A stretch of 34,399 nt of DNA from Oscillospiraceae bacterium (GCA_017440925.1 JAFSAP010000020.1:1-34399), one strand, 5' to 3'; positions 14,363 through 21,304 are shown, counted from the first letter of the stretch. The notes: generated by a model not told the origin, from the sequence alone. Made by a program: numbers and translations.

Positions 14363-15757
14363 ATGGGTAGAAGGACGAAGTCCTTACTTCATCTCAGGAG
14401 GTTCAAAATAACCGAAGAAAACTACAATTATCGTACGAGTCAGACGTTGCTCAGAAACCAGTTCCCGGGTAAAGGAAAGCTGCAAATTCCTATTATCCCA
14501 AGATTCAAAGCAAAAGAAGATGACTTCAACGATTTGCTGTTGATCGGCTTCGACAAGACACATCTGGAAGATCAAAATCATCTTGATCGAATGGTACATT
14601 TCTTCCTCTACGATTACAGGTTCGAAAGGGTATGGAAGAATCCAGATAATGACATCGAAAAACTATCCAGATATCGGGCTGTGCTGTCACCAGATTTCAG
14701 TATGTATTTGGAAATGGCTCCTGTGATGCAATTGTACAATTTGTTCCGTAACCGTTGGTGTGGTGCCTATTGGGCGTCCAAAGGTATTAGGGTAGTTCCA
14801 AGTGTCAACTGGGGAGATGAATCTACCTTTGATTTCTGTTTTGATGGCATTGAAAAGGGGAGTGTAGTCGCGGTTTCAACCTATATGGCATCTGAACATG
14901 ATCACCGTAAAGATCAAAAGGAATGGTTTTTGGCAGGATACAATGAAATGCTGCGGCGTATCGAACCAGAGAAAATCATTTGCTACAATACACCTTTTCC
15001 TGAAATGCAGGGAGATATTGTATATGTAGACTATGAACGCAGTTCCTGGCGGTACATGGATTACGAGCGAAAGGCTGTTCCTAACAATGATTTGGATTGC
15101 TATAAAATCGGTGGTGCAAAACAGGATATCTGTGATACAATAGATGTGTACATGATTGGCAAGGGCGGCGGAAGCGCTTTTGGTGGTAAGTGGAGGCCAA
15201 GTCCTAAAAAACCAGAAGATCAAAGATTTTTAGGTAAACCGGGTGAAATCAAAACGACATACAAAAATGAGTATCGTGTTGAAACAAAGATCGGTGAAGA
15301 TGGACGTGCTACGGTAGAACGACATCATACAGACCACAAACAACCGTGGGCGCATAGTGATCCGCACGATCACCCTATACATTGGAATAATCCAGCAGGA
15401 TTTCCTGATCCTCAGCCTGCAATCAATTATCCTGATGGTGCACCGGAGTTTAAGCAATTCAGAGGTTACTATATGAAGAATACGATTGTACCTGCAAATA
15501 CTTATGAACAGAATCAATTTGTTACCATAAGTGATTTTAAGACTTGTATGAGATGGCACGGTGAGGTCGAATTTACATGGAATGGCATAACATATAATAT
15601 TACACACCGTAAAGATAAAATCTCAATTTCTGTGAGTTATCGGCAGGAAACAGAAAAACTGTGTGATACAGCTGATGAAGTCCTGGATTACATGGTTGGG
15701 GAAGATCGCTTGCGAGATATTATCACTAAAGTTACAGTTTTGGACAGAACAATATAA
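14363..15757 (+). CDS. DUF4417 protein A with His-rich middle and shared C-terminal domain
   Basis: The 464-residue protein of unknown function has three parts. The DUF4417 core is at about 30-245 (IPIIPRF, HFFLYDYRFERVWKNP, SPDFSMYLEMAPVMQLYN, NWGDESTFDFCFDG, VAVSTYM). A Gly-rich and His/Asp-rich middle runs about 260-370 (GKPGEIKTTY, IGEDGRA, ERHHTDH, PHDHPIHW). The C-terminal domain covers about 387-464. A close paralogue lies at 15962 and a free-standing copy of the C-terminal domain at 17381. DUF4417 occurs on phages and mobile elements; its activity is unknown. Start uncertain: the ATG at 14363 has no proper ribosome binding site, while AGGAGG at 14396-14401 lies inside the ORF without a standard start after it. 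The region is AT-richer than its flanks, suggesting acquisition. Confidence 0.8.
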   Translation: MGRRTKSLLHLRRFKITEENYNYRTSQTLLRNQFPGKGKLQIPIIPRFKAKEDDFNDLLLIGFDKTHLEDQNHLDRMVHFFLYDYRFERVWKNPDNDIEKLSRYRAVLSPDFSMYLEMAPVMQLYNLFRNRWCGAYWASKGIRVVPSVNWGDESTFDFCFDGIEKGSVVAVSTYMASEHDHRKDQKEWFLAGYNEMLRRIEPEKIICYNTPFPEMQGDIVYVDYERSSWRYMDYERKAVPNNDLDCYKIGGAKQDICDTIDVYMIGKGGGSAFGGKWRPSPKKPEDQRFLGKPGEIKTTYKNEYRVETKIGEDGRATVERHHTDHKQPWAHSDPHDHPIHWNNPAGFPDPQPAINYPDGAPEFKQFRGYYMKNTIVPANTYEQNQFVTISDFKTCMRWHGEVEFTWNGITYNITHRKDKISISVSYRQETEKLCDTADEVLDYMVGEDRLRDIITKVTVLDRTI

Positions 15758-15770
15758 ACGAAAGAGATGC

Positions 15771-15868
15771 AATGTGAGGTAAAAATAAGGAAATTTGATA
15801 CTCTGAAATCCTAAAAACCGTTGGTATCTCTTACTTTTTTAAAAAGTCCTATAAGAACACTCGCACCA
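15771..15868 (+). repeat. Dispersed ~95-bp repeat, copy a, ending in CTCGCACCA
   Basis: Shared blocks with the other copies: GTAAAAATAAGGAAATTTGA, CTGAAATCCTAAAAACCG, TTGGTAT, the palindrome ACTTTTTTAAAAAGT, and AGTCCTATAAGAACAC. It ends CTCGCACCA, matching the tRNA 3' end, and a terminator starts at the next base. It lies 13 bases after the DUF4417 A stop. Confidence 0.85.
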
Positions 15869-15905
15869 CGGGAAAGTCCTTATAGGACTTTCCCGTTAAT
15901 TTTTT
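15869..15905 (+). terminator. Terminator directly after repeat copy a
   Basis: CGGGAAAGTCCT and AGGACTTTCCCG form a perfect 12-bp stem with a TAT loop, followed by TTAATTTTTT. It ends transcription of DUF4417 gene A. Confidence 0.85.
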
Positions 15906-15919
15906 CTAAACTTTCTCTA

Positions 15920-15945
15920 ATTGTTGCACGTTTATGTGCAACAAT
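15920..15945 (+). repeat. Perfect 10-bp inverted repeat upstream of the second DUF4417 gene
   Basis: Identical to 14321-14346 in stem, loop and distance to the following ORF. Confidence 0.75.
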
Positions 15946-15961
15946 TCCCTGATTTGAAGAT

Positions 15962-17374
15962 ATGGGTAGAAGGACGAAGTCCTTACTTCATCTCAGGAGG
16001 TTCAAAATAACCGAAGAAAACTACAATTATCGTACGAGTCAGACGTTGCTCAGAAACCAGTTCCCGGGTAAGGGAAAGCTGCAAATTCCTATTATTCCAA
16101 GATTCCAGGTAAAAGAGGATGACTTCAACGATTTGCTGCTGATTGGTTTTGATAAGACACATCTGGAAGACCAAAATCACCTTGATCGAATGGTACATTT
16201 CTTTCTCTACGATTACAGATTTGAAAGAGTGTGGAAGAATCCGGATAATGACATTGAAAAACTGTCACGTTATCGGGCAGTACTGTCACCGGATTTCAGT
16301 ATGTATTTGGAAATGGCACCTGTGATGCAGCTGTACAATGTGTTCCGTAACCGATGGTGCGGTGCTTACTGGGCATCCAAAGGTATTCGGGTGATTCCTA
16401 CTGTCAACTGGGGAGATGAATCTACCTTTGATTTCTGTTTTGATGGCATTGAAAAGGGGAGCGTAGTTGCAGTTTCAACCTATATGGCATCAGAGCATGA
16501 CCACCGTAAAGACCAAAAGAAATGGTTTTTATCAGGTTACAACGAAATGTTGCGGCGTATCGAACCGGAGAAAATCATTTGTTACAATACACCTTTTCCT
16601 GAAATGAGTGGAGATATTGTGTATGTAGACTATGAACGCAGCTCCTGGCGGTACATGGATTACGAACGAAAGGCAGCTCCGAACAATGATTTGGACTGTT
16701 ATAAAATCGGTGGTGCAAAACAGGAAGTTTGTGATACAATAGATATGTACATGATCGGTAAGGGTGGTGGAAGTGCTTATGGAGGAGAATGGAAACCATC
16801 CAAACCAGAAGATGAACGCCTTATTGGTAAACCGGGAGAGATTAAGGTTACATATATGAAAGATGGATCAAAGTTTGTAACTAAGATTGGCGAGGATGGT
16901 CGTGCAGTTATGGAACGCCATTATACAGACCATTACAAGCCCCATGCCCATAGTTCACCACATGATCATCAAATCCGATGGGATGCTCCTCGATATGGAA
17001 TTCCCGATTTTGTTAAGCCACATATCAATTATTGGCCGAGTGATTATCCAGATGGTGCCCCTGAGTTTAAAGCATTGAGGAGGGATACGATGTATACAAA
17101 CTGCAATTTCGGCAGAATGGAAGATGAAGATCGGTTTAAAACCATTTCTGAGTTTAAGGAATGTATGGTTCGAGGCGGAGAAGTGGAGTTCTTATGGAAA
17201 GGGATTCATTATAGTGTAACACACTACAATGACAATATATCGATCTCCCACAGCTGCCGTCAGGACACAGAAATGCTGAGAAAAACTGCTGATGAGATTA
17301 TGGAATACATGGTTGGAGAGGACAGACTTCGTGATGTAATTACACAGGTTACAATTCTGCTACGGACTATTTGA
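15962..17374 (+). CDS. DUF4417 protein B, paralogue of the gene at 14363
   Basis: The 470-residue protein has the same three-part layout as its neighbour: DUF4417 core (about 30-245), His/Asp-rich middle (ERHYTDH, PHAHSSPHDHQIRW), and C-terminal domain (about 393-470, from FKTISEFKECMVRGGEVEF to VITQVTILLRTI). The first 112 bases of both ORFs are identical including silent positions; differences then appear steadily and the middle diverges most. This is a tandem duplication, with the flanking inverted repeat, dispersed repeat and terminator duplicated too. The start is uncertain for the same reason as in protein A. It is followed 6 bases later by a small ORF encoding only the C-terminal domain. 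Confidence 0.8.
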   Translation: MGRRTKSLLHLRRFKITEENYNYRTSQTLLRNQFPGKGKLQIPIIPRFQVKEDDFNDLLLIGFDKTHLEDQNHLDRMVHFFLYDYRFERVWKNPDNDIEKLSRYRAVLSPDFSMYLEMAPVMQLYNVFRNRWCGAYWASKGIRVIPTVNWGDESTFDFCFDGIEKGSVVAVSTYMASEHDHRKDQKKWFLSGYNEMLRRIEPEKIICYNTPFPEMSGDIVYVDYERSSWRYMDYERKAAPNNDLDCYKIGGAKQEVCDTIDMYMIGKGGGSAYGGEWKPSKPEDERLIGKPGEIKVTYMKDGSKFVTKIGEDGRAVMERHYTDHYKPHAHSSPHDHQIRWDAPRYGIPDFVKPHINYWPSDYPDGAPEFKALRRDTMYTNCNFGRMEDEDRFKTISEFKECMVRGGEVEFLWKGIHYSVTHYNDNISISHSCRQDTEMLRKTADEIMEYMVGEDRLRDVITQVTILLRTI

Positions 17375-17380
17375 TGTTAT

Positions 17381-17626
17381 ATGAACAATTTTGAATCATT
17401 TTGGGAATTTAAAGAGTGTATTATCCGTGGCGGTGAACCTGTGTTTGAGTGGAATAGTGTCAGATACGGAGTATGCTTTGCAGAGAAAGGCTATTGTATC
17501 GCACGCACGGATGGTTCCTGTGAGCGGATTTATAATACTCCGGATGAACTCTTGGCGTATATGGTTGATGGCGCAAGACTGAGAGATATTATTACCAAAG
17601 TCTACGTTGTATCGCGTTCAATCTAA
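17381..17626 (+). CDS. Free-standing copy of the DUF4417-protein C-terminal domain
   Basis: The 81 residues begin MNNFESFWEFKECIIRGGEP and end LRDIITKVYVVSRSI. They align along their whole length with the last 80 residues of the two DUF4417 proteins (FxxCxxxGGExxFxWxxxxY..., then YMVxxxRLRDIITKV). The ATG is 6 bases after the DUF4417 B stop without a clear ribosome binding site, so translation is probably coupled. Function unknown; as a duplicated domain it may bind the same partner as the larger proteins. Confidence 0.7.
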   Translation: MNNFESFWEFKECIIRGGEPVFEWNSVRYGVCFAEKGYCIARTDGSCERIYNTPDELLAYMVDGARLRDIITKVYVVSRSI

Positions 17627-17638
17627 GATTCAATCTAC

Positions 17639-17736
17639 AATGTGAAGTAAAAATAAGGAAATTTGATGCTCTGAAATCCTAAAAACCGTTGGTATAACTC
17701 ACTTTTTCAAAAAGTCCTATAAGAACACTCGCACCA
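17639..17736 (+). repeat. Dispersed ~95-bp repeat, copy b, ending in CTCGCACCA
   Basis: Nearly identical to copy a (15771-15868) and including the perfect palindrome ACTTTTTCAAAAAGT and AGTCCTATAAGAACAC. It ends in CTCGCACCA and is followed at once by a terminator. Confidence 0.85.
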
Positions 17737-17775
17737 AAATTCCGGTTACCCCTTACGGGGTGACCGGAATTTTTT
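17737..17775 (+). terminator. Terminator directly after repeat copy b
   Basis: AAATTCCGGTTACCCC and GGGGTGACCGGAATTT form a 16-bp stem (one G-T) with a TTAC loop, followed by T residues. The stem sequence is unrelated to the terminator behind copy a. Confidence 0.88.
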
Positions 17776-17784
17776 GTGTGTAGA

Positions 17785-17903
17785 TGGGACTCGAAGACCT
17801 AAATCGAAACAGTCCGGTGGACTGTTTCTGCCACCAGTTCAAAAACTGGTGGCTACCATACGATGTACCTTTGGCACATCGGCAACGAGTCCCATCTCTC
17901 GCA
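17785..17903 (+). other. Cloverleaf-like structured element II ending in a tRNA 3' copy
   Basis: Outer stem TGGGACTCG (17785-17793) with CGAGTCCCA (17886-17894). Inner hairpins: GAAACAGTCC/GGACTGTTTC with loop GGT (17806-17828), GCCACCAGTT/AACTGGTGGC with loop CAAA (17830-17853), and CGATGT/ACATCG (17861-17881). Compared with element I, three pairs of the first hairpin are changed and all three are compensated, while the loop and adjacent TCC/GGA are identical. The second hairpin is wholly different in sequence but still perfectly paired. The 3' end is the third exact copy of the 18-bp tRNA core. No ORF of note crosses it credibly. Confidence 0.75.
17886..17903 (+). repeat. 18-bp tRNA-Leu 3' core (copy 3 of 3)
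   Basis: Identical to 14123-14140 and 14269-14286. Together with copy 2 it bounds 3.6 kb that contains the three DUF4417-related genes. Confidence 0.8.
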
Positions 17904-17990
17904 TATTTTATCTACAAGCCGTGGGAGAGCCCCTCGGATTTCAGACGCATCCGATATGGATGTGGATCAAATTCAAATATGTCCGATTCC

Positions 17991-18044
17991 GAAAAAGCGT
18001 TGGTACAAGCGCACTTTTCTAATGGTCCTATAAGAACAATCGCA
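17991..18044 (+). repeat. Dispersed repeat, copy c, 3' half only
   Basis: Matches the 3' half of copies a and b: GCGTTGGTAC, GCACTTTTCTAA, GGTCCTATAAGAACAATCGCA. It follows structured element II. Between them (17904-17990) is a small CATCC/GGATG hairpin at 17948-17962 and nothing else I recognise. The following 18045-18140 shows no gene. Confidence 0.7.
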
Positions 18045-18140
18045 TGTAGTTTGCGAGTGATAGAATTATTCTGATTTGAGATGAAGTTATACAAAAGAGT
18101 GGGAGCCAAATGGTCAGCAATCGCTATAGTATGGGAATAT

Positions 18141-18174
18141 AAAAACAGCACCATTCCGGATTGGAATGGTGCTG
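18141..18174 (-). terminator. Terminator of the collagen-like gene
   Basis: CAGCACCATTCC (18146-18157) and GGAATGGTGCTG (18163-18174) form a perfect 12-bp stem; on the - strand a TTTTTATA tract follows. Confidence 0.88.
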
Positions 18175-18188
18175 CGGTCATTAGCGGA

Positions 18189-19367
18189 TTATTGGATTTG
18201 GGTGATTACCAAGTGTGCGGAAACAGGCCGTGTGCCACCAGCCAGCGGCGTGATGGTCAGTGCGGCGGCGGTTCCTTCAGGATTTCGAACTGTTAAAACA
18301 GAATTGATAACCGTTGTTTCAACGATCGCCATACCAACGATTTGGGATACTCCGGTTGCACGGCCTGCTACTGTATATGCCAAGTCTTCACCATTTAAGG
18401 TCAGAATCAGCTGTCCGGCTTCGGTCACACTTACCTGGAACAGTACCTGATAGGTGCCAATCTCAGCCAAAGTGAATGCGTCTGGACCGGAGCGGACAAT
18501 GCCGGACCCACTGTTGGGGCCGTCCTGCGGGAAGCTGACATCTGTTCCGGGTGCAACGGTTGCTGAGTTATCAGGAGGCATTAGCGCATAGAAATCTGCA
18601 TAGTTCAGAACACCACCGGCTGGGCCCTGTGGGCCGACTGGACCAGTCTCACCGGCAGGCCCCTGAGGGCCAATAGGTCCGATTTCACCAGCAGGTCCCT
18701 GAGGACCGATAGGCCCGGTTTCACCAGCAGGTCCCTGAGGACCGATAGGTCCGGTTTCGCCAGCAGGCCCTTGAGGGCCAGCGGGTCCAGTCTCACCAAC
18801 AGGACCTTGAGGACCAATGGGACCGGCTTCCCCGGCAGGCCCCTGAGGACCAGCGGGTCCAGTCTCACCAACAGGACCTTGAGGACCAATGGGACCGGCT
18901 TCCCCGGCAGGCCCCTGAGGACCAACAGGACCAGTTTCACCAATAGGACCCTGAGGGCCAACAGGTCCAGCTTCACCAGCAGGCCCTTGAGGGCCGATAG
19001 GCCCGGTTTCACCGACAGGCCCCTGAGGACCAGCGGGTCCAGTTTCACCGGCTGGACCTTGAGGACCAACGGGACCTGCCTCCCCGACAGGCCCTTGGGG
19101 GCCAATGGGTCCGGCGGCACCTGTGGGGCCCTGCGGACCAACTGGACCCCTGGCGCCCGGAATGCCTTGCGGTCCTTCCGGTCCCCGCGGACCGACTGGA
19201 CCCTGTGGGCCAGCAGGACCCTGAGGGCCTGGAGGACAGTTTATACAGCAGTTACAATGCTCTTTTTCTTTGCAGCTATTATCTCTCGGCGGATATCGTT
19301 TGCATGAATTATCATCAAATTGTGCACCGCAATTTCTGTCTTCAAAACAATGATAGTTGTTCATCAC
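18189..19367 (-). CDS. Collagen-like protein with BclA-type C-terminal domain, probable spore surface filament
   Basis: It has 392 residues. The N-terminal 46 residues are Cys rich (eight Cys, ending NCPPG) with no signal peptide. Residues 47-250 are about 68 Gly-X-Y triplets with Pro at X, mostly a 12-residue unit of the [12 protein letters not shown] type. The C-terminal 142 residues (from [15 protein letters not shown] to HLVITQIQ) look like the trimerising C1q/TNF-like domain of BclA exosporium proteins. Family knowledge suggests a trimeric filament on the spore coat or exosporium; spoIIID at 28099 shows that the organism has the sporulation programme. GGGAGGGA precedes the ATG. It could alternatively be a phage tail-type collagen protein, but the Cys-rich start argues against this. 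Confidence 0.88.
   Translation of the reverse strand: MMNNYHCFEDRNCGAQFDDNSCKRYPPRDNSCKEKEHCNCCINCPPGPQGPAGPQGPVGPRGPEGPQGIPGARGPVGPQGPTGAAGPIGPQGPVGEAGPVGPQGPAGETGPAGPQGPVGETGPIGPQGPAGEAGPVGPQGPIGETGPVGPQGPAGEAGPIGPQGPVGETGPAGPQGPAGEAGPIGPQGPVGETGPAGPQGPAGETGPIGPQGPAGETGPIGPQGPAGEIGPIGPQGPAGETGPVGPQGPAGGVLNYADFYALMPPDNSATVAPGTDVSFPQDGPNSGSGIVRSGPDAFTLAEIGTYQVLFQVSVTEAGQLILTLNGEDLAYTVAGRATGVSQIVGMAIVETTVINSVLTVRNPEGTAAALTITPLAGGTRPVSAHLVITQIQ
18618..19229 (-). repeat. 36-bp tandem repeats encoding the Gly-X-Y tract
   Basis: The collagen-like stretch is built largely of a 36-bp unit (12 residues) with silent and single-residue variation. Such tracts change length by recombination and are prone to assembly error. 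Confidence 0.85.
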
Positions 19368-19395
19368 AATCCCTCCCTTAAAAGATGTGTATTAC

Positions 19396-19421
19396 AGTAT
19401 ATGTTTTTTGACAAACTGTGA
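19396..19421 (-). promoter_or_regulatory. Possible sporulation (SigE-like) promoter of the collagen-like gene
   Basis: On the - strand CATATACT (plus 19396-19403) differs by one base from the SigE -10 pattern CATACAnT, with TCACAG 12 bases upstream as a poor -35. A sigma-A reading, TTGTCA then TACACA at 17 bases, is about as good. Function of the gene favours a sporulation promoter; the sequence alone does not decide. Confidence 0.3.
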
Positions 19422-19462
19422 CACATTTTCACAAATCTGCTGCGAATGGTGTAAAAATGTAT

Positions 19463-20161
19463 TCAATCAATATCTATATGGACATAATTTGTGTCAATGG
19501 CATAAGTATACCGTACTTCCGGCTGCTTCTGTGCCCAGGCAAGGGTCTGACGTGCAGATTTTCCTTCAATACGCAGGTCGATTGCTTTCCCAATCAGATG
19601 CCGGCTGTCTGATACACCGCCCACATTGGCGTTATGCTGGCGGCACCTGAGTCCACTGGAAACAAAGCCAACACCTTTCAGTTCTGTTCTGGCTCTGTCA
19701 GCAAGCTCCACCACTGTGCGCTGCATTTGCGCCGGGTAACCGTTGCAGTATCTGCCGCATTTGCAGGCAAATTCCTTTTGGGAGAAGTATTGGATACTGC
19801 TCCACCAATCTTCACTCTCCTGAGCAGGCAGATTCAGAATCTTCCCGCGTGTCATGGCACCGGCAATGCCGTCAGGAGTCAGTTCGTTTTCTCTTTGCCA
19901 CTGAGCCGTGGCATCCTTTGTTTCCTGACCTGCAAGACCATCGATTGCAATTTTGCCATCGGTGATCTCTTTTTGAATGGCCTTGATGATTTCTATGGAT
20001 TTTGCGATGGTCAAAGCTCCAAACACTCCGTCTGCATCCAGGACGTAATCCTTCTGAAAACGAACGGCAGCTGCTTTCGACTGTGGGCCCCAGATACCAT
20101 CGATCTTACCACCATAGTAGCCGAGGTAATATAGCTGCCATTGCTTTTGTTTCATGGTCAT
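19463..20161 (-). CDS. Peptidoglycan-binding M15-family peptidase (endolysin-like)
   Basis: The 232-residue protein has two peptidoglycan-binding-1 repeats (about 5-55, with YYGGKIDGIWGPQSKAAAVRFQ, and 72-110, with KIAIDGLAGQETKDA). A C-terminal Peptidase_M15_3 domain starts at FACKCG. The zinc ligands are visible: His188 and Asp195 in SRHLIGKAIDL, and His228 in YVHIDID. Such enzymes cleave cross-link peptides of peptidoglycan. There is no signal peptide, as in phage endolysins and some mother-cell spore enzymes. The start at 20161 is chosen for AAGGAG 8 bases upstream; a longer ORF up to 20251 has no such site. It is codirectional with the collagen-like gene and 95 bases from it. Confidence 0.88.
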   Translation of the reverse strand: MTMKQKQWQLYYLGYYGGKIDGIWGPQSKAAAVRFQKDYVLDADGVFGALTIAKSIEIIKAIQKEITDGKIAIDGLAGQETKDATAQWQRENELTPDGIAGAMTRGKILNLPAQESEDWWSSIQYFSQKEFACKCGRYCNGYPAQMQRTVVELADRARTELKGVGFVSSGLRCRQHNANVGGVSDSRHLIGKAIDLRIEGKSARQTLAWAQKQPEVRYTYAIDTNYVHIDID

Positions 20162-20256
20162 GCTGCCCGCTCCTTCCCTTAACGGCATACGATTATTATA
20201 TGGGATAGAGAAGACAAATGTGTGGGTCGGTTTTTGATTACAGCAAGCCAAAGAAA

Positions 20257-20351
20257 AATTGTGAAGTAAAAAAAGGAAATCCGTTGCTCTGAAATTTGAA
20301 AAACCGTTGGTACGAGATCATTTTCCGAAAAGTCCTATGAAAACGCTCGCC
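20257..20351 (+). repeat. Dispersed ~95-bp repeat, copy d
   Basis: Shares GTGAAGTAAAAA, GCTCTGAAAT, AAAAACCGTTGGTA, TTTTCCGAAAAGTCCTAT and a GCTCGC end with copies a and b. It lies between the divergent M15 peptidase and SDR genes. The antisense open frame across it is not credible as protein. Confidence 0.8.
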
Positions 20352-20402
20352 TCCATACCCATGGAAAAATGTGATTTTATCACAGAAAACCAAGAACTTT
20401 CC

Positions 20403-20411
20403 TGTTATACT
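20403..20411 (+). promoter_or_regulatory. Extended -10 promoter of the SDR gene
   Basis: TGTTATACT contains a TG extension and TATACT (20406-20411), 34 bases before the SDR ATG. No good -35 is present at the right distance. Confidence 0.45.
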
Positions 20412-20444
20412 ACAGCCATAAATCAAAGGAAAGGTGGAACCAAT

Positions 20445-21203
20445 ATGAAACTTTATCATAAATCTATCGTTGTTACCGGAGCTTCTTCCGGTATGGGTAA
20501 GGCAATCGTAGAACTGTTTGCCCGGGAGGGTGCCAATATTATTGCTGTGGCGCGGCGAAAAGACAGACTGGATGCATTGGTGGAGTCCTTGCAGAATGCT
20601 CCTGGAAAGGTTGTGCCTTTTGCCGGCGATATCTCTGTGCAGGAAACTATGGAAGCTGCCATTGATCTGGCGGTGAAGGAATTTGGCCGGCTGGATATTC
20701 TTGTGAACAATGCAGGTGTTATGGACGACATGAGCCCCATCGGTGATGTGGTAAATGAAAAAATCGACCAGGTTTTCCGTGTCAACGTTTATGGCCCCAT
20801 GTATTCCATGCGTAAGGCCGTTCAGGTATTTCTGAAGCAGGGTGAGGGTGGCAACATCATCAATGTGGCATCGCTGGGCGCTATGAGAACTGTCGCGGGT
20901 GCAGTGTATAATGCATCCAAAGCAGCGTTGGTATCTTTAAGCAAAAATACCGCGTTTATGTATCTGCCCAATGGCATTCGCTGCAATGTGATCGCACCCG
21001 GCGGAATTCAGACCGAGATCAGCAATTCTATGGGTATGCCCAATATGGCAGGCTATGGCCGTGTGAAAAATGTGTTGGCGGCAGCGCCTGCACCTGGAAC
21101 TGCTGAGCAGATTGCATCCGCAGCACTGTTTTTGGCCAGTGATGACTCCAGCTATGTCAATGGTGATGTTCTGGTAGTTGACGGCGGCTGGAATGCCGGT
21201 TAA
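20445..21203 (+). CDS. Short-chain dehydrogenase/reductase (SDR)
   Basis: The 252-residue classical SDR is an NAD(P)-dependent oxidoreductase. The cofactor motif is TGASSGMG, followed by ARRKDRL (an Arg-rich end of strand two, favouring NADP), and NNAGV. The active site is Ser143 in NVASLGA and Tyr155/Lys159 in YNASK. The C-terminus SSYVNGDVLVVDGGW is typical of FabG-like or sugar/hydroxysteroid-type enzymes; the substrate is not readable. The start at 20445 follows AAGGTGG; an upstream in-frame ATG at 20307 lies in the dispersed repeat. It is flanked by repeat copies d and e, as a single-gene cassette would be. Confidence 0.94.
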   Translation: MKLYHKSIVVTGASSGMGKAIVELFAREGANIIAVARRKDRLDALVESLQNAPGKVVPFAGDISVQETMEAAIDLAVKEFGRLDILVNNAGVMDDMSPIGDVVNEKIDQVFRVNVYGPMYSMRKAVQVFLKQGEGGNIINVASLGAMRTVAGAVYNASKAALVSLSKNTAFMYLPNGIRCNVIAPGGIQTEISNSMGMPNMAGYGRVKNVLAAAPAPGTAEQIASAALFLASDDSSYVNGDVLVVDGGWNAG

Positions 21204-21212
21204 AAAATGATG

Positions 21213-21249
21213 AAAGGGCGGCAGTATCATCAGCCGCCCTTTACTTTAT
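21213..21249 (+). terminator. Terminator after the SDR gene
   Basis: AAAGGGCGGC and GCCGCCCTTT form a 10-bp stem with a 10-base loop, followed by the weak tract ACTTTAT. Confidence 0.7.
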
Positions 21250-21304
21250 GCCGGTTGTATTGTCGAAGTCTTCTTGTATCTTGTCCTATCTAAGAGTTAA
21301 TTTA

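Noticed and set aside
14123-17903. A CRISPR-like array based on repeated 18-bp units
   Set aside because: There are only three copies with spacings of 146 and 3617 bases and no cas genes; the tRNA match explains them.
17774-18074. Two overlapping + strand ORFs over structured element II
   Set aside because: They begin in the terminator and read through paired stems; no ribosome binding site and no support as protein.
18605-19307. ORFs in other frames across the collagen-like repeats, on both strands
   Set aside because: They are out-of-frame readings of the 36-bp repeat, giving Arg/Ser/Thr or Leu/Val low-complexity peptides; the - strand collagen frame explains the region.
20238-20459. Antisense peptide with SYQRFFKFQS across repeat d, and a similar one across repeat e (21302-21490)
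   Set aside because: The peptides resemble each other only because the DNA repeat is conserved. The same frame is broken by a stop in copies a and b, so it is not a protein-coding family.
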